Shown here in pieces: positions 32,796 to 42,282 of a stretch of 64,000 bases of DNA (position 1 is the first letter of the stretch; the number at the start of each line of letters is the position of its first letter). Source of the stretch: Anoxybacteroides rupiense. GTDB taxonomy: Bacteria > Bacillota > Bacilli > Bacillales > Anoxybacillaceae. A program made the translations under genes and the position numbers. The stretch is taken from NCBI RefSeq assembly GCF_014196195.1, contig NZ_JACIDF010000014.1, positions 1-64,000 on the forward strand. Direction: 5' to 3'. Below the pieces are notes generated by a model. That model saw only the letters and a list, made by a program, of their open reading frames with translations, was not told the DNA's origin and did not search any database.

Positions 32796-34368
32796 TCAGC
32801 AACTTTCCTTTCTGCATTTCTTCATAAAACGCTCGCATCCGCTTCGTTTCGGCCAACAATCGCTCACGGTATTCGAGCCATGTATGATATTTGCCCAATG
32901 ACCGGTAATAGGAGCGCAGCTTTTTTAAATATTTAACGGCGCGTTTATAAGCTTGGCGATTTTTCATTTGAATCATTTTTTGTACGCCGTGATGGTAAAG
33001 CGGCAGCAATAATGAACGATCGCTCTTTTCGATCTCGGCCAAAAACGAGCGGTGGATATCTTCAATTTCCATATGGGCGATGAGATGCAAATCGACCCAT
33101 TTTTTATATTGGCCGCTTGCCATGAGAAAATAGCTGTAATCATAGGCGCTATATGGAAGCAGCTTTTGCAGCATCCTCTCGTAGTAGGTTCCATCTCCAG
33201 TAGTCTCTGTATAGTGTTCCAATAGATGGAGCACTTCTCTGATAATTTGCGTTCTATTATGATGAGAGATGGTCTCGAGCGAAGCGACAGCATCTAGGCA
33301 CAGCGGCCACCACGCCTTCATCCGCGTCCACTGTCGAGTATGGGAAAGCTCCCGAAGCCAAAACAGCAAATACGAAACAACCGGCATATCAGACTGTTTG
33401 AGAAACGCGAATGCTTCTCCATCATGACGGCGCAAAAAGGCGAGATGGGCTAAAGCGATCAGGCTTTCCTTCTTTGAAGAGGGATGCTCTAGCTTCGGCT
33501 GCAGCTTCTCTCGCTCATGCTCCGTAGACAATCCGCCTTGAACGAGCATGTTCCATACGGTTTGATACACGCGAATGCGCAAGTCCGGCAAATTTGGACC
33601 GGTAAATAAGAGAGAATGCACATATTCTTGAGTTTCTTTCAGCAGTGTGGAATAGGCTGCTGGTATGGACATGCTGGCAAGAGATGCGCATTTATTGTGA
33701 ATGACGCTTACGAAGTCAGAAGCGGCTGCTTCCCAATAGGAGCGATGGTAGGAATATCGCTGAAACCGTTCGCTATATTCGATCAGCTGCTCAAAGGTAA
33801 ACAGTGCAGCGTGAAGATGATAAAGCTGTTTTTCAACGGACAAATCAGGAGCTTTATCGAGCAGTGATGGAAAAAAACGGTCGCATAAATGATGGGCGAA
33901 CCAATAGTCAATCATGCGATAATGAGTTAAAAAGCGGTGATAAGCCTGTTCAAATTGTTCCCGCCAACTGCTCGATGAACCTGACGGCTTTCCGCTTTGG
34001 CTGGCTTTGGCCAGCTTAATCGATGGTTGTCTTTGAGTCCACGTTCGGACCAGTTCTCCGACGGGGCCGACATTTGCGTATAAATAAAAAAAGAGCGCCA
34101 ATCTGTGCGAGCATATAGGAGCTGCTCCGCATTCGCAGCGGCCTTGTGAAAGATCAGTAAAATGAAGCGTTAATTGGTGTACCTTTTCGTCTAATACGTG
34201 AGCGTGCACCGTTTGAGAATCGAGTAAATGAGCGTTATAGACGAAGCCTTCTCGATAAAGCTTCAATCCTTTTTTTAAATCGGCTTCGTGCAAAGGAAAG
34301 GCTATTTCTCGTTGGAGCTGGCGGGCCGTTTCCTCCAGCGCCGCTTTCGACAGACTTGTTTGCAGCAA
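32788..34368 (-). CDS. ywqB: SWIM zinc-finger protein (YwqB-like)
   Basis: 526 aa. The SWIM motif CxCx(n)CxH is seen as RCECGAAPICSHRLALFFY at about residues 77-95; the remainder is helical. SWIM proteins bind DNA or protein and this one is the regular partner of the SNF2 helicase encoded next. The start is TTG 34368, with GGAAAGGATG upstream; no in-frame ATG gives the conserved N-terminus (MLQTSLSKAALEE). Overlap with ywqA suggests coupled translation. Confidence 0.82.
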   Translation of the reverse strand: MLQTSLSKAALEETARQLQREIAFPLHEADLKKGLKLYREGFVYNAHLLDSQTVHAHVLDEKVHQLTLHFTDLSQGRCECGAAPICSHRLALFFYLYANVGPVGELVRTWTQRQPSIKLAKASQSGKPSGSSSSWREQFEQAYHRFLTHYRMIDYWFAHHLCDRFFPSLLDKAPDLSVEKQLYHLHAALFTFEQLIEYSERFQRYSYHRSYWEAAASDFVSVIHNKCASLASMSIPAAYSTLLKETQEYVHSLLFTGPNLPDLRIRVYQTVWNMLVQGGLSTEHEREKLQPKLEHPSSKKESLIALAHLAFLRRHDGEAFAFLKQSDMPVVSYLLFWLRELSHTRQWTRMKAWWPLCLDAVASLETISHHNRTQIIREVLHLLEHYTETTGDGTYYERMLQKLLPYSAYDYSYFLMASGQYKKWVDLHLIAHMEIEDIHRSFLAEIEKSDRSLLLPLYHHGVQKMIQMKNRQAYKRAVKYLKKLRSYYRSLGKYHTWLEYRERLLAETKRMRAFYEEMQKGKLLND

Positions 34369-34456
34369 CTGTTCTCATCCTTTCCCGAATCGTTTCTATT
34401 CTTTCATTCTAATTGCTTTTCTCGTCATTTATACAAGAATTATAACAAAAGTCTCC

Positions 34457-34539
34457 TTCAATAAAAAAGAAAGTTTCGTTATACTAGAACTAGCGCCAGT
34501 CGAAAAAAAGAATTCAAGTGCTGGATTCCTTTTTTCGAC
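34457..34539 (+). promoter_or_regulatory. Promoter and leader hairpin of the NlpC/P60 gene
   Basis: TTCAAT (34457-34462), 17 nt, TATACT (34480-34485). In the leader, GTCGAAAAAAAGAATTC (34499-34515) and GATTCCTTTTTTCGAC (34524-34539) form a 16-bp near-perfect stem ending about 30 nt before the start codon. It may work as a terminator/attenuator or stabilise the mRNA. Confidence 0.55.
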
Positions 34540-34569
34540 ATGGCGAACGGTTAAAGGAGGGAGAGCAGA

Positions 34570-36198
34570 ATGCAATGGAAGGCGCGGCACGTCATCATGA
34601 CATCGGCATTTGCTTCAGCGCTGTTTATGCTGCCTACAGAAGGTAAAGCGGCGCAGTTGAAAATCGGCATGAGCGACGCGAAAGTCAAAGAAGTGCAGCA
34701 GCTGTTAAAAGCGGCGGGTTTTTTCACGTATCCAACGGCAACTGGCTATTATGGAACGATCACGGAGACGGCGGTAAAAAATTTCCAATCCTCTGTTAAG
34801 CTTCCAGTCACAGGGGTGGTCGACGATCAAACGTATGCAAAATTAAAGACCGCATCCAGCCCGCAGCCTGCATTAAAGCAAGGGGCTTCTGGTGAAGCGG
34901 TTAAAACGCTGCAACAGCAATTAAAAACGCTCGGCTTGTTTACCTACTCAGAAATTACAGGATATTACGGAACGATCACGGCCGACGCGGTGAAAAAATT
35001 CCAAAAGCAAGCAGGGCTTCCCGCGACAGGAGCGGCGGACAATGCGACGCTTACCAAGCTGAAGGACGCGGCAAATGCAAAGACAAAGACGTCGACGTCC
35101 TCTGTTAATAAGGCGACGATCTACTTAACGATTGGATCAAGCGGCGATTTGGTGAAGGAAGTGCAGACGAAGCTGAAGCAGCTCGGTCATTTCACTTATC
35201 CGGAAATTACAAGCTATTATGGAACGATCACAGCCGATGCGGTGAAAAAATTCCAAAAGCAAGCGGGCCTTTCTGCGACAGGGACGGTGGACAATACGAC
35301 GCTTACCAAGCTGAGGGAAGTGGTGCAGCCGAAGGAGACCGCGCCATCGGGCGGCAATCAGGCGACTGTCTACTTAACAATTGGGTCCAGCGGCGATTTA
35401 GTGAAGGAAGTGCAGACGAAGCTGAAGCAGCTCGGTCACTTCACTTATCCGGAAATTACAAGCTATTATGGAACGATCACGGCTGACGCGGTGAAAAAAT
35501 TCCAAAAGCAAGCGGGCCTTTCTGCGACAGGGACGGTGGACAATGCGACGCTCACCAAGCTGAGGGAAGCGGTGCAGCCGAAGGAGACCGCGCCATCGGG
35601 CGGCAATCAGGCGACCATCTACATAACGATTGGGTTCAGCGGCGATTTGGTGAAGGAAGTGCAGACGAAGCTAAACCAGCTTGGTCTTGTCACCTCTGCG
35701 CAAATTACCGGCTATTACGGAATGATTACAGCTGATGCAGTGAGGCAATTTCAGCAAAATGCCGGCTTAAAAGTGACAGGGATTGTTGATGATACGACTT
35801 ATCAACGGCTCAAGTCCCAAAATTCGGTACAGAAGGTCGATCCGATTGAGCTGGTAGCGGATGCCGCTTTATTGTTGGGCAAGCCATATGTATGGGGAGG
35901 ACAAACCCCGGAGCAAGGCTTTGATTGCAGCGGGCTTATTTATTACTTATTCCAGCAGCAAGGCGTCAAGGTGCCGCGAACAGTCGCTACGATGTGGAAC
36001 GCGGGCACTAGTGTTTCCTCTCCTTCCATTGGCGATATGGTCTTTTTCAAAACGGAAGGCAATACGGTTTCCCATGTGGGGATCTATATCGGCAACAATC
36101 AATTTCTTCATAGCGGCAGCTCTACCGGAGTAACGATCAGCTCATTTAGCAATTCTTATTGGAGCTCTTGCTATGTGGGAGCGAAGCGGTATTGGTAA
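34570..36198 (+). CDS. Secreted NlpC/P60 endopeptidase with five peptidoglycan-binding domains
   Basis: 542 aa. Signal peptide about 1-28 (ends EGKAAQ). Five PG_binding_1 repeats follow, each about 63 residues (pattern K-x-V-Q-x-x-L...GYYGTITADAVKKFQ...G-x-V-D), then a C-terminal NlpC/P60 domain. Catalytic triad: Cys453 (GFDCSG), His502 (SHVGIYIG) and His514 (FLHSGS). It should cleave the gamma-D-Glu-diaminopimelate bond of wall peptides, like LytE/LytF-type autolysins. Ribosome site AAAGGAGGGAG. Monocistronic, with a leader hairpin and a terminator shared with the LCP gene. Confidence 0.9.
   Translation: MQWKARHVIMTSAFASALFMLPTEGKAAQLKIGMSDAKVKEVQQLLKAAGFFTYPTATGYYGTITETAVKNFQSSVKLPVTGVVDDQTYAKLKTASSPQPALKQGASGEAVKTLQQQLKTLGLFTYSEITGYYGTITADAVKKFQKQAGLPATGAADNATLTKLKDAANAKTKTSTSSVNKATIYLTIGSSGDLVKEVQTKLKQLGHFTYPEITSYYGTITADAVKKFQKQAGLSATGTVDNTTLTKLREVVQPKETAPSGGNQATVYLTIGSSGDLVKEVQTKLKQLGHFTYPEITSYYGTITADAVKKFQKQAGLSATGTVDNATLTKLREAVQPKETAPSGGNQATIYITIGFSGDLVKEVQTKLNQLGLVTSAQITGYYGMITADAVRQFQQNAGLKVTGIVDDTTYQRLKSQNSVQKVDPIELVADAALLLGKPYVWGGQTPEQGFDCSGLIYYLFQQQGVKVPRTVATMWNAGTSVSSPSIGDMVFFKTEGNTVSHVGIYIGNNQFLHSGSSTGVTISSFSNSYWSSCYVGAKRYW
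35122..35619 (+). repeat. Two nearly identical 249-bp tandem repeats within the NlpC/P60 gene
   Basis: Units at 35122-35370 and 35371-35619 encode repeats three and four, which differ by only a few bases (for example TVDNTTL against TVDNATL). The flanking second and fifth repeats are more diverged. A unit is exactly 83 codons, so gain or loss keeps the frame. Confidence 0.85.
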
Positions 36199-36294
36199 TC
36201 CGACCAGTTGAAATTGGGAATGGACGGGCTTGAAAATGGTTGGCAGAAAAGGAAGGCAGTGGAGCGCGGGATGAAAGCTTTTGTCAACCGTTTA

Positions 36295-36325
36295 GAGCGG
36301 CTGATCGCATCAGCCGCTCCTTTGC
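36295..36325. terminator. Terminator shared by the NlpC/P60 and LCP genes
   Basis: GAGCGGCTGAT, CGC loop, ATCAGCCGCTC, then CTTTG. It overlaps the end of the convergent LCP gene. Confidence 0.75.
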
Positions 36326-37242
36326 TGCTTCACTTCCAAATGGGTTTTTAATGCATTCGACACGGCCAACCGCTCTTTTTCAGAAATAAGCACATAAAAA
36401 ATGCCATTTATTTTTGTTCCGGTTCCTTGTAAATGGAGCTGCTGCATATGCTGGCGTGCCTCTTTGTACCTCTCTTGAATATCCCTCATCTGTGCGAGTG
36501 TTAAATTCGTTTTGACATGCTTGGCAATAGCCGCCAGCATGTCGTCGTAATAGACGAATGAAGAAAGGCTGGCTCCTTTTTGAATCACGGCTTCAATGAT
36601 TTGTTTTTGTCGATCCTCACGACCAAAATCGCCGCGAGGATCATCATAGCGCATGCGGGCATACTTCAACGCTTTATCTCCATTAAGAGCCACTTCTCCC
36701 TTTGGAAATGTCACGCCGTCATATGTAAAGGCAAAGGGATTATCTACAGTGACTCCGCCGACGGCATCCACGATATCTTTAAAACTTTCCATATTGACTT
36801 TCATATAATAATCAATAGGAATATCAAGAAACTTTTCAACGGTAGCGATGGTCATATTGACGCCGCCGAATGCGTAAGAATGGTTTATTTTATCCATTTT
36901 CCCTTTTCCGACCATTTCGACTCTCGTATCGCGCGGGATGCTGAGCAGCTTAATGGATTTTTCATTTGGATTGACGGTCAAAACGATAAGCGAATCCGCT
37001 CGACCACGGTCGCCCTTGCGCTCATCTACGCCAATCAATAAAAAAGAAATCGGGGTTTGCCTTTTTAATGACACAGGCTTTGTGCGTTTTTTGGGAGCGA
37101 TTGGTGTAACGGGTTCATAAATTTGTTGTGCCGTATGTTTGACGTTGGAATAAATAGAATAAGCATATGCGCCAATACCAGCGAGGGCGAGAACCATTGT
37201 TATTCCGATCACCCATAGCCATTTTCGCTGTTTCGTTTTCAT
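36310..37242 (-). CDS. LytR-CpsA-Psr (LCP) wall-polymer ligase
   Basis: 310 aa type II membrane protein: N-terminal anchor about 8-30, LCP domain from about 62. Key residues: ISFLLIGVDERKGDRGRADSLIVLTVNP, SIPRDTRVEM, KINHSYAFGG and YARMRYDDPRGDFGREDRQKQ, with the arginines and aspartates that bind the polyprenyl pyrophosphate of the donor. LCP enzymes (TagT/U/V in Bacillus) attach teichoic acids and other polymers to peptidoglycan. Divergent from mnaA and next to a polysaccharide locus, so it likely attaches that product. AAAGGAGATACAC precedes the ATG. Confidence 0.9.
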   Translation of the reverse strand: MKTKQRKWLWVIGITMVLALAGIGAYAYSIYSNVKHTAQQIYEPVTPIAPKKRTKPVSLKRQTPISFLLIGVDERKGDRGRADSLIVLTVNPNEKSIKLLSIPRDTRVEMVGKGKMDKINHSYAFGGVNMTIATVEKFLDIPIDYYMKVNMESFKDIVDAVGGVTVDNPFAFTYDGVTFPKGEVALNGDKALKYARMRYDDPRGDFGREDRQKQIIEAVIQKGASLSSFVYYDDMLAAIAKHVKTNLTLAQMRDIQERYKEARQHMQQLHLQGTGTKINGIFYVLISEKERLAVSNALKTHLEVKQQRSG

Positions 37243-37407
37243 GTGTATCTCCTTTGTTCGACGTCATGTCTCTATTTTGGAAAGAAGCAAGGGTTATGGA
37301 CGTATTTTCCTTGGCAAAGATTGAGTAAAAATCAACTTTTCATTGCCGAACGCACATGTTAGAATAGGGACAGACTTTTTATAGCCATCAATATTGTAGG
37401 TGAAAAT

Positions 37408-38553
37408 ATGAAGCAAAAATTAAAAGTGATGACCATTTTTGGGACGCGGCCAGAAGCGATCAAAATGGCGCCTCTTGTATTAGAATTAGAAAAACATGAC
37501 CAACATATACAATCAATTGTGACCGTAACGGCACAACATCGTCAAATGCTTGATCAAGTATTGGACGTGTTCCGAATTACGCCAGACCACGATTTGAATA
37601 TTATGAAGGACCGCCAGACGCTCGCCGATATTACCGTCCGGGCGCTTTCTGGATTGGATCAAGTCATGAAGGAAGTCAAGCCGGATTTAGTGCTTGTGCA
37701 TGGCGATACAACCACTACGTTTGTCGCAAGCCTTGCGGCGTTTTATAATCAAATTGCCGTAGGGCATGTGGAGGCGGGACTGCGGACATGGAACAAATAT
37801 TCACCGTTTCCAGAAGAAATGAACCGCCAGCTGACAGGAGTCATGGCTGATCTTCATTTTGCACCGACCCAACAGGCGCATGACAATTTAGTGAGCGAAA
37901 ATAAAAAACGCGATTCCATTTTTATTACAGGCAATACCGCCATTGATGCGCTGAAAACAACGGTGAGCAACGATTACGACCACCCTGTGCTGAAGCGGAT
38001 GAATGGAAGCCGGATGATTTTGCTGACGGCCCACCGCCGGGAAAATTTAGGAGAGCCGATGCGAAATATGTTTCGCGCGATTAAACGGTTAGTGCAAGAG
38101 CATGATGATATTCAAGTCGTCTATCCTGTTCATTTAAATCCTGCCGTCCGGGAAGTGGCCAACGAGATTCTCGGCCAAGATGACCGCATTCATTTGATTG
38201 AACCTTTAGGCGTCGTCGATTTTCATAATTTTGCGGCACGCTCGTTCTTGATTTTAACAGACTCCGGAGGGGTGCAGGAGGAAGCGCCGTCTCTTGGAGT
38301 GCCTGTGCTTGTGCTTCGCGATACGACCGAGCGCCCGGAAGGAATCGCAGCTGGAACGTTAAAGCTGGCTGGCACAAGCGAGGAAACGATTTATCAAATG
38401 GCGTTTGAGCTGCTGAACGATCCAGCGGCCTATGAACGGATGGCCAAAGCGGCCAATCCTTATGGAGATGGAAAAGCGTCCAAACGGATTGTCCAAGCGA
38501 TTCTTTATCATTTCGGAAGAACGAATCAGCCTCCACAGCCGTTCAGCTGTTAA
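37408..38553 (+). CDS. mnaA: UDP-N-acetylglucosamine 2-epimerase (non-hydrolysing)
   Basis: 381 aa GT-B-like enzyme converting UDP-GlcNAc to UDP-ManNAc. Motifs: FGTRPEAIKMAPL, LVHGDTTTTF, VGHVEAGLRTWNKYSPFPEEMNR, TAHRRENLG and LTDSGGVQEEAPSLG. UDP-ManNAc feeds wall teichoic acid linkage units and, after oxidation by the WecC enzyme encoded at 40964, ManNAcA-containing polymers. AGGTGA precedes ATG 37408. Divergent from the LCP gene as in B. subtilis. Confidence 0.93.
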   Translation: MKQKLKVMTIFGTRPEAIKMAPLVLELEKHDQHIQSIVTVTAQHRQMLDQVLDVFRITPDHDLNIMKDRQTLADITVRALSGLDQVMKEVKPDLVLVHGDTTTTFVASLAAFYNQIAVGHVEAGLRTWNKYSPFPEEMNRQLTGVMADLHFAPTQQAHDNLVSENKKRDSIFITGNTAIDALKTTVSNDYDHPVLKRMNGSRMILLTAHRRENLGEPMRNMFRAIKRLVQEHDDIQVVYPVHLNPAVREVANEILGQDDRIHLIEPLGVVDFHNFAARSFLILTDSGGVQEEAPSLGVPVLVLRDTTERPEGIAAGTLKLAGTSEETIYQMAFELLNDPAAYERMAKAANPYGDGKASKRIVQAILYHFGRTNQPPQPFSC

Positions 38554-38757
38554 GCCAGCCATTCCCGCATCCGTGTCGAGCGAGACCATGGTGCGGGGAT
38601 ATTTTTCGTTGTTTATGTACAAAGTAATAAACAAATTCGTCATTCATTGGCAAGCAACGATCGAAAGAGGCCGTTGCCGCTTGGAAATCATTTCGATTGG
38701 TAAGGCTATATATACAATCATGTGACAGCACAAAAAATTTTTGGAGGTTTTTTCTTT

Positions 38758-39153
38758 ATGCTAAAAAATCTTCCTCATGGAACAAAAATTAGCATTTCCC
38801 GTTCCATTGCTTTCGTTTTTGAAAAATATATGAATCAAATTCAGTGGCAGGAAGAACAGTTTGATCCGGCCGTCTTTATGCAGCACTGGCGGCAATATAT
38901 TGAAAAACAAGCCGCTTGGTTCCATTCATTAGATGAAGAAATAAAGCAAAGCCCGTCCTTTCATCAAGAATTAGCCGCGAAAATTAATGAAATCATGGAA
39001 AAAGTCCTATCAGAAAAGCCGACTGAAGAGCAGTTGCAAACCATCGAGCAGTTGACAAAAGAGCTGCAAATAGAGGATATTCCCGTTTCTTGCAAGGCGG
39101 AAGCCAACTACTATATTGAACAGCTTCAAGAAAAGAAAAAGCAGCGCGTGTAA
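38758..39153 (+). CDS. Hypothetical helical protein
   Basis: 131 aa, charged, largely helical, no signal or membrane segment (MLKNLPHGTKISISRSIAF at the start, then many Glu/Gln-rich helices). ATG 38758 is supported by TTGGAGG 10 nt upstream. Not recognised. It sits between mnaA and the nucleotide-sugar dehydrogenase genes but is separated from the latter by a terminator. Confidence 0.65.
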   Translation: MLKNLPHGTKISISRSIAFVFEKYMNQIQWQEEQFDPAVFMQHWRQYIEKQAAWFHSLDEEIKQSPSFHQELAAKINEIMEKVLSEKPTEEQLQTIEQLTKELQIEDIPVSCKAEANYYIEQLQEKKKQRV

Positions 39154-39307
39154 CAAGAGAATGCTTTAGAGCACCTATTTCTTCATGTCACAGTCAGGAC
39201 TAGGAACGATGAGGAGCCATCTATTTTAGTCCACTCGATTTTGGCAGGAGCATTTAGATATGGCAGTGTCAGTCAAAGGATGAACTGGCAAGCCGCCCAA
39301 CGCATAT

Positions 39308-39340
39308 GCTATAGCTATAATGGCTGTAGCTTTTTTTTTG
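39308..39340 (+). terminator. Terminator in the mnaA-ugd gap
   Basis: GCTATAGC (39308-39315) pairs with GCTGTAGC (39323-39330), then nine T. The 360-bp gap 39154-39515 shows no gene; an -10-like TATTAT/TATAGAAT near 39470 may start transcription of the next operon. Confidence 0.7.
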
Positions 39341-39515
39341 TGGAAAATGCATAGATAGCGGATTTTTCATTTTCCTGTGACCTTTGTTTCAGAGAGGGTT
39401 TTTAAAAGTAAAATAATGGATGGGGTATGCGGATGACATGTATTTGCTTTCTTTTCCCCTTTGGTTATTATAGAATGAGGGATATGAGATGATGTCATCG
39501 TAGGAGGAACATAGT

Positions 39516-40850
39516 GTGAAAATCACTGTTACAGGTACAGGATATGTAGGCCTTGTTACGGGGGTTTGTCTTGCAGAAATCGGACATGATGTGATTTGTT
39601 ATGATATTGATGAGCCGAAAGTGCAAATGATGAAGCAAGGAATCTCGCCGATATACGAACCTGGTTTAGACGAATTAATGAGAAAAAACATGGAGCAAGG
39701 TCGGCTTTTTTTTACAGCGGATGAAGAAATGGCGTATGGACAAGCTGATATTATTTATATTGCTGTTGGCACGCCAGAAAAAGAGGATGGCTCCGCTGAT
39801 TTGACCTATGTGGAAGAAGCGGCGTTGGCTATTAGCCGTTATGTTCGCAAACGAGCGATTGTTGTCATCAAAAGCACCGTTCCGGTCGGTACGAATGATC
39901 GCATTCAAAGGATGATTCATGAACATAAAGCGGCGGAAGCGGATATTACCGTTGTTTCCAACCCGGAATTTTTGCGGGAAGGCTCCGCCATTTACGACAT
40001 GTTTCACGGTGACCGCATTGTCATCGGTGCCAATGATCCCGAAGCTGCAACCGTGATCGCGGATATTAACAAACCGTTCGGCATCCCGATTATTCATACC
40101 GATATTCGCAGTGCGGAAATGATTAAATATGCCGCCAACGCATTTTTGGCGACGAAAATCAGCTTTATTAATGAAATTGCCAATATTTGCGAAAAGGTTG
40201 GCGCCAATATTGATGATGTTGCTTATGGAATTGGGCAGGATCACCGGATCGGGCCGCATTTTCTAAAAGCCGGCATCGGCTACGGAGGCTCATGCTTTCC
40301 AAAAGATACAAAAGCGCTTGTGCAGCTGGCGGGAAATCTCCAATATCAGTTTGACCTGCTTGAAGCGGTCATTCATGTCAATAATAAACAGCAGTTATTA
40401 TTATATACAAAAGCAAAAGAATTATTCGGTTCACTCGCAGGAAAAAAAGTAGCGGTTCTTGGGCTTTCCTTTAAGCCTAACACAGATGACATTCGCGAGG
40501 CTGCCTCGCTTGTTTTCATCCATCAATTGCTTGGCGATCAAGCACAAGTCACCGTGTATGATCCGATTGCAATGGAAAAAGCTAAAGCTATACTTGGAGA
40601 TCAAGTGGTTTATGCGTCATCTGCTGCTGAGGCGCTGTGCGGCCAAGAAATTGCCTTTATTGCAACCGAGTGGGAGGAAATCAAAGCGCTGCCGTTTTCA
40701 CTTTATGTGGAACAAATGAAGGAACCAGTCATTTTTGATGGCCGGAACTGTTACGATATCAAAGAAGCGGAAAGATTTCCGCTCACCTACATCTCGATCG
40801 GAAGAAGGCCGATTGTGCAGGCTCCTTCTATGGAGGGCAGCAGAAGATAG
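39516..40850 (+). CDS. tuaD: UDP-glucose 6-dehydrogenase (TuaD/Ugd type)
   Basis: 444 aa. It oxidises UDP-glucose to UDP-glucuronate with NAD. The N-terminal TGTGYVGLVTGVCLAEIGH, VGTPEKEDGSADL and the catalytic cysteine in GIGYGGSCFPKDTKAL are intact, as is the C-terminal SFKPNTDDIREAASL. GTG start at 39516 after GGAGG. UDP-glucuronate serves teichuronic acid or an acidic secondary wall polymer. A 113-bp gap with its own promoter-like TATAAT precedes the next gene. Confidence 0.92.
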   Translation: MKITVTGTGYVGLVTGVCLAEIGHDVICYDIDEPKVQMMKQGISPIYEPGLDELMRKNMEQGRLFFTADEEMAYGQADIIYIAVGTPEKEDGSADLTYVEEAALAISRYVRKRAIVVIKSTVPVGTNDRIQRMIHEHKAAEADITVVSNPEFLREGSAIYDMFHGDRIVIGANDPEAATVIADINKPFGIPIIHTDIRSAEMIKYAANAFLATKISFINEIANICEKVGANIDDVAYGIGQDHRIGPHFLKAGIGYGGSCFPKDTKALVQLAGNLQYQFDLLEAVIHVNNKQQLLLYTKAKELFGSLAGKKVAVLGLSFKPNTDDIREAASLVFIHQLLGDQAQVTVYDPIAMEKAKAILGDQVVYASSAAEALCGQEIAFIATEWEEIKALPFSLYVEQMKEPVIFDGRNCYDIKEAERFPLTYISIGRRPIVQAPSMEGSRR

Positions 40851-40963
40851 GACAACGCCGCAAATGTTTAAAATTCGTTACAAATATATAATCGCAGTTT
40901 GTTTTTTGTTATAATAAAGTTTGATTGTAAAAAAGGTACTTCAGTAAAGGAGAAAGACTTCGT

Positions 40964-42271
40964 ATGAGCAAAAAAATTTGTGTCATTGGATTAGGATATA
41001 TTGGACTTCCAACAGCCGTCATGTTTGCCAATCATGGCTTGCAGGTACATGGTGTTGATATTAACGAAAAAGCAATCAGCATGATTCAAAAAAAACAATT
41101 GCATATTGAAGAAAATGGATTGCAAGAGCGTCTTAATCAAGCGATAGACAGCGGAAAATTGACGGTTTCGACAACACCGGAAGAAGCCGATGTATTCATC
41201 ATTGCCGTTCCTTCTCCGATTAATCCAGATAAAACAGCGAATTTAGATTATGTTCGCGCTGCTACTCAGTCGATCGTTCCTTATGTCCGTCCCGGAAATT
41301 TGGTCGTGCTGGAATCAACGGTACCGCCGCGCACGGTAGAGGATGTCATGCTGCCGATTTTACGGGAAACGGGTTTGGAAATCGGCACAGAGCTTTATGT
41401 TTCCCATTCCCCTGAACGCGTCATTCCAGGGAGAATTTTTGAGGAATTAACCAATAACGACCGCATTATCGGCGGCATCAATGAAGAATCAAGCCGTTTA
41501 ACAGCTGAATTATACAAAACATTCGTAAAAGGAACGATCCATTTAACCGACGCGACAACGGCCGAAATGGTAAAGGTCATGGAAAATACGTATCGTGATG
41601 TCAACATTGCTTTTGCCAATGAACTAGCGAAAATCAGCGAAAAAATTGGCATTGATGTGTGGGAGGCGATTCGCTTAGCTAATTTTCATCCGCGCGTCAA
41701 TATCCATTTTCCAGGGCCCGGCGTTGGCGGCCATTGCATCGCAGTCGATCCATGGTTCCTAGTAGAATTGCAGCCGGAATTAGCGAAAATGATTCACCTT
41801 TCCCGTCAGACGAACGACAGCATGCCAGAATATACCGCTTTGAAAATTAAGCAAATTTTAAATGAAAAAGGAATTAAGCACGGCCGAGTGGCGGTGTTCG
41901 GATTGGCGTTCAAAGGAAATGTGGACGATATGCGCGAAAGTCCATCGCTGGAGGTCATCCATCATTTAGAGAAGCTGGGAATCGACTACACAGCGTATGA
42001 CCCGCATATTAAGGAGAATCAGTTAAGCCAGCAGACGCAGGAGCTGGAACAAGCGGTGGCGCATGCCGATATGATCGTTATTTTAACAGACCATCAAGAG
42101 TTTAAATATTTGCAGCCTGAGCAAGTAGGCGCTCACATGCGCACGTCCATGATTTTTGATACAAAACATTGTATCGAGCGCGGCCTCTGGGAGGAAAACG
42201 GATTTGACGTGCATGTGCTCGGAGATGCCAAACACCGCTCCAAGTATGAAAAGCATACCTTTTCTAATTAG
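40964..42271 (+). CDS. wecC: UDP-N-acetyl-D-mannosamine dehydrogenase (WecC type)
   Basis: 435 aa, same superfamily as the preceding enzyme but the WecC branch: IGLGYIGLPTAVMFANHG, VPSPINPDKTANLDYV, SHSPERVIPG and the catalytic cysteine in PGPGVGGHCIAVDPWFL. It would oxidise UDP-ManNAc, supplied by the epimerase at 37408, to UDP-ManNAcA. ManNAc-uronic acids are known constituents of the secondary cell wall polymers that anchor S-layers in geobacilli. Followed after 11 bp by the glycosyltransferase. Confidence 0.9.
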   Translation: MSKKICVIGLGYIGLPTAVMFANHGLQVHGVDINEKAISMIQKKQLHIEENGLQERLNQAIDSGKLTVSTTPEEADVFIIAVPSPINPDKTANLDYVRAATQSIVPYVRPGNLVVLESTVPPRTVEDVMLPILRETGLEIGTELYVSHSPERVIPGRIFEELTNNDRIIGGINEESSRLTAELYKTFVKGTIHLTDATTAEMVKVMENTYRDVNIAFANELAKISEKIGIDVWEAIRLANFHPRVNIHFPGPGVGGHCIAVDPWFLVELQPELAKMIHLSRQTNDSMPEYTALKIKQILNEKGIKHGRVAVFGLAFKGNVDDMRESPSLEVIHHLEKLGIDYTAYDPHIKENQLSQQTQELEQAVAHADMIVILTDHQEFKYLQPEQVGAHMRTSMIFDTKHCIERGLWEENGFDVHVLGDAKHRSKYEKHTFSN

Positions 42272-42282
42272 GTGATTACAAT

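Noticed and set aside
35122-35619. Possible CRISPR-like regular repeats
   Set aside because: The repeats are 249 bp, coding, and correspond to peptidoglycan-binding domains.
38081-38536. 151-codon minus-strand frame over mnaA
   Set aside because: Antisense to a well-conserved epimerase; no start context or motif.
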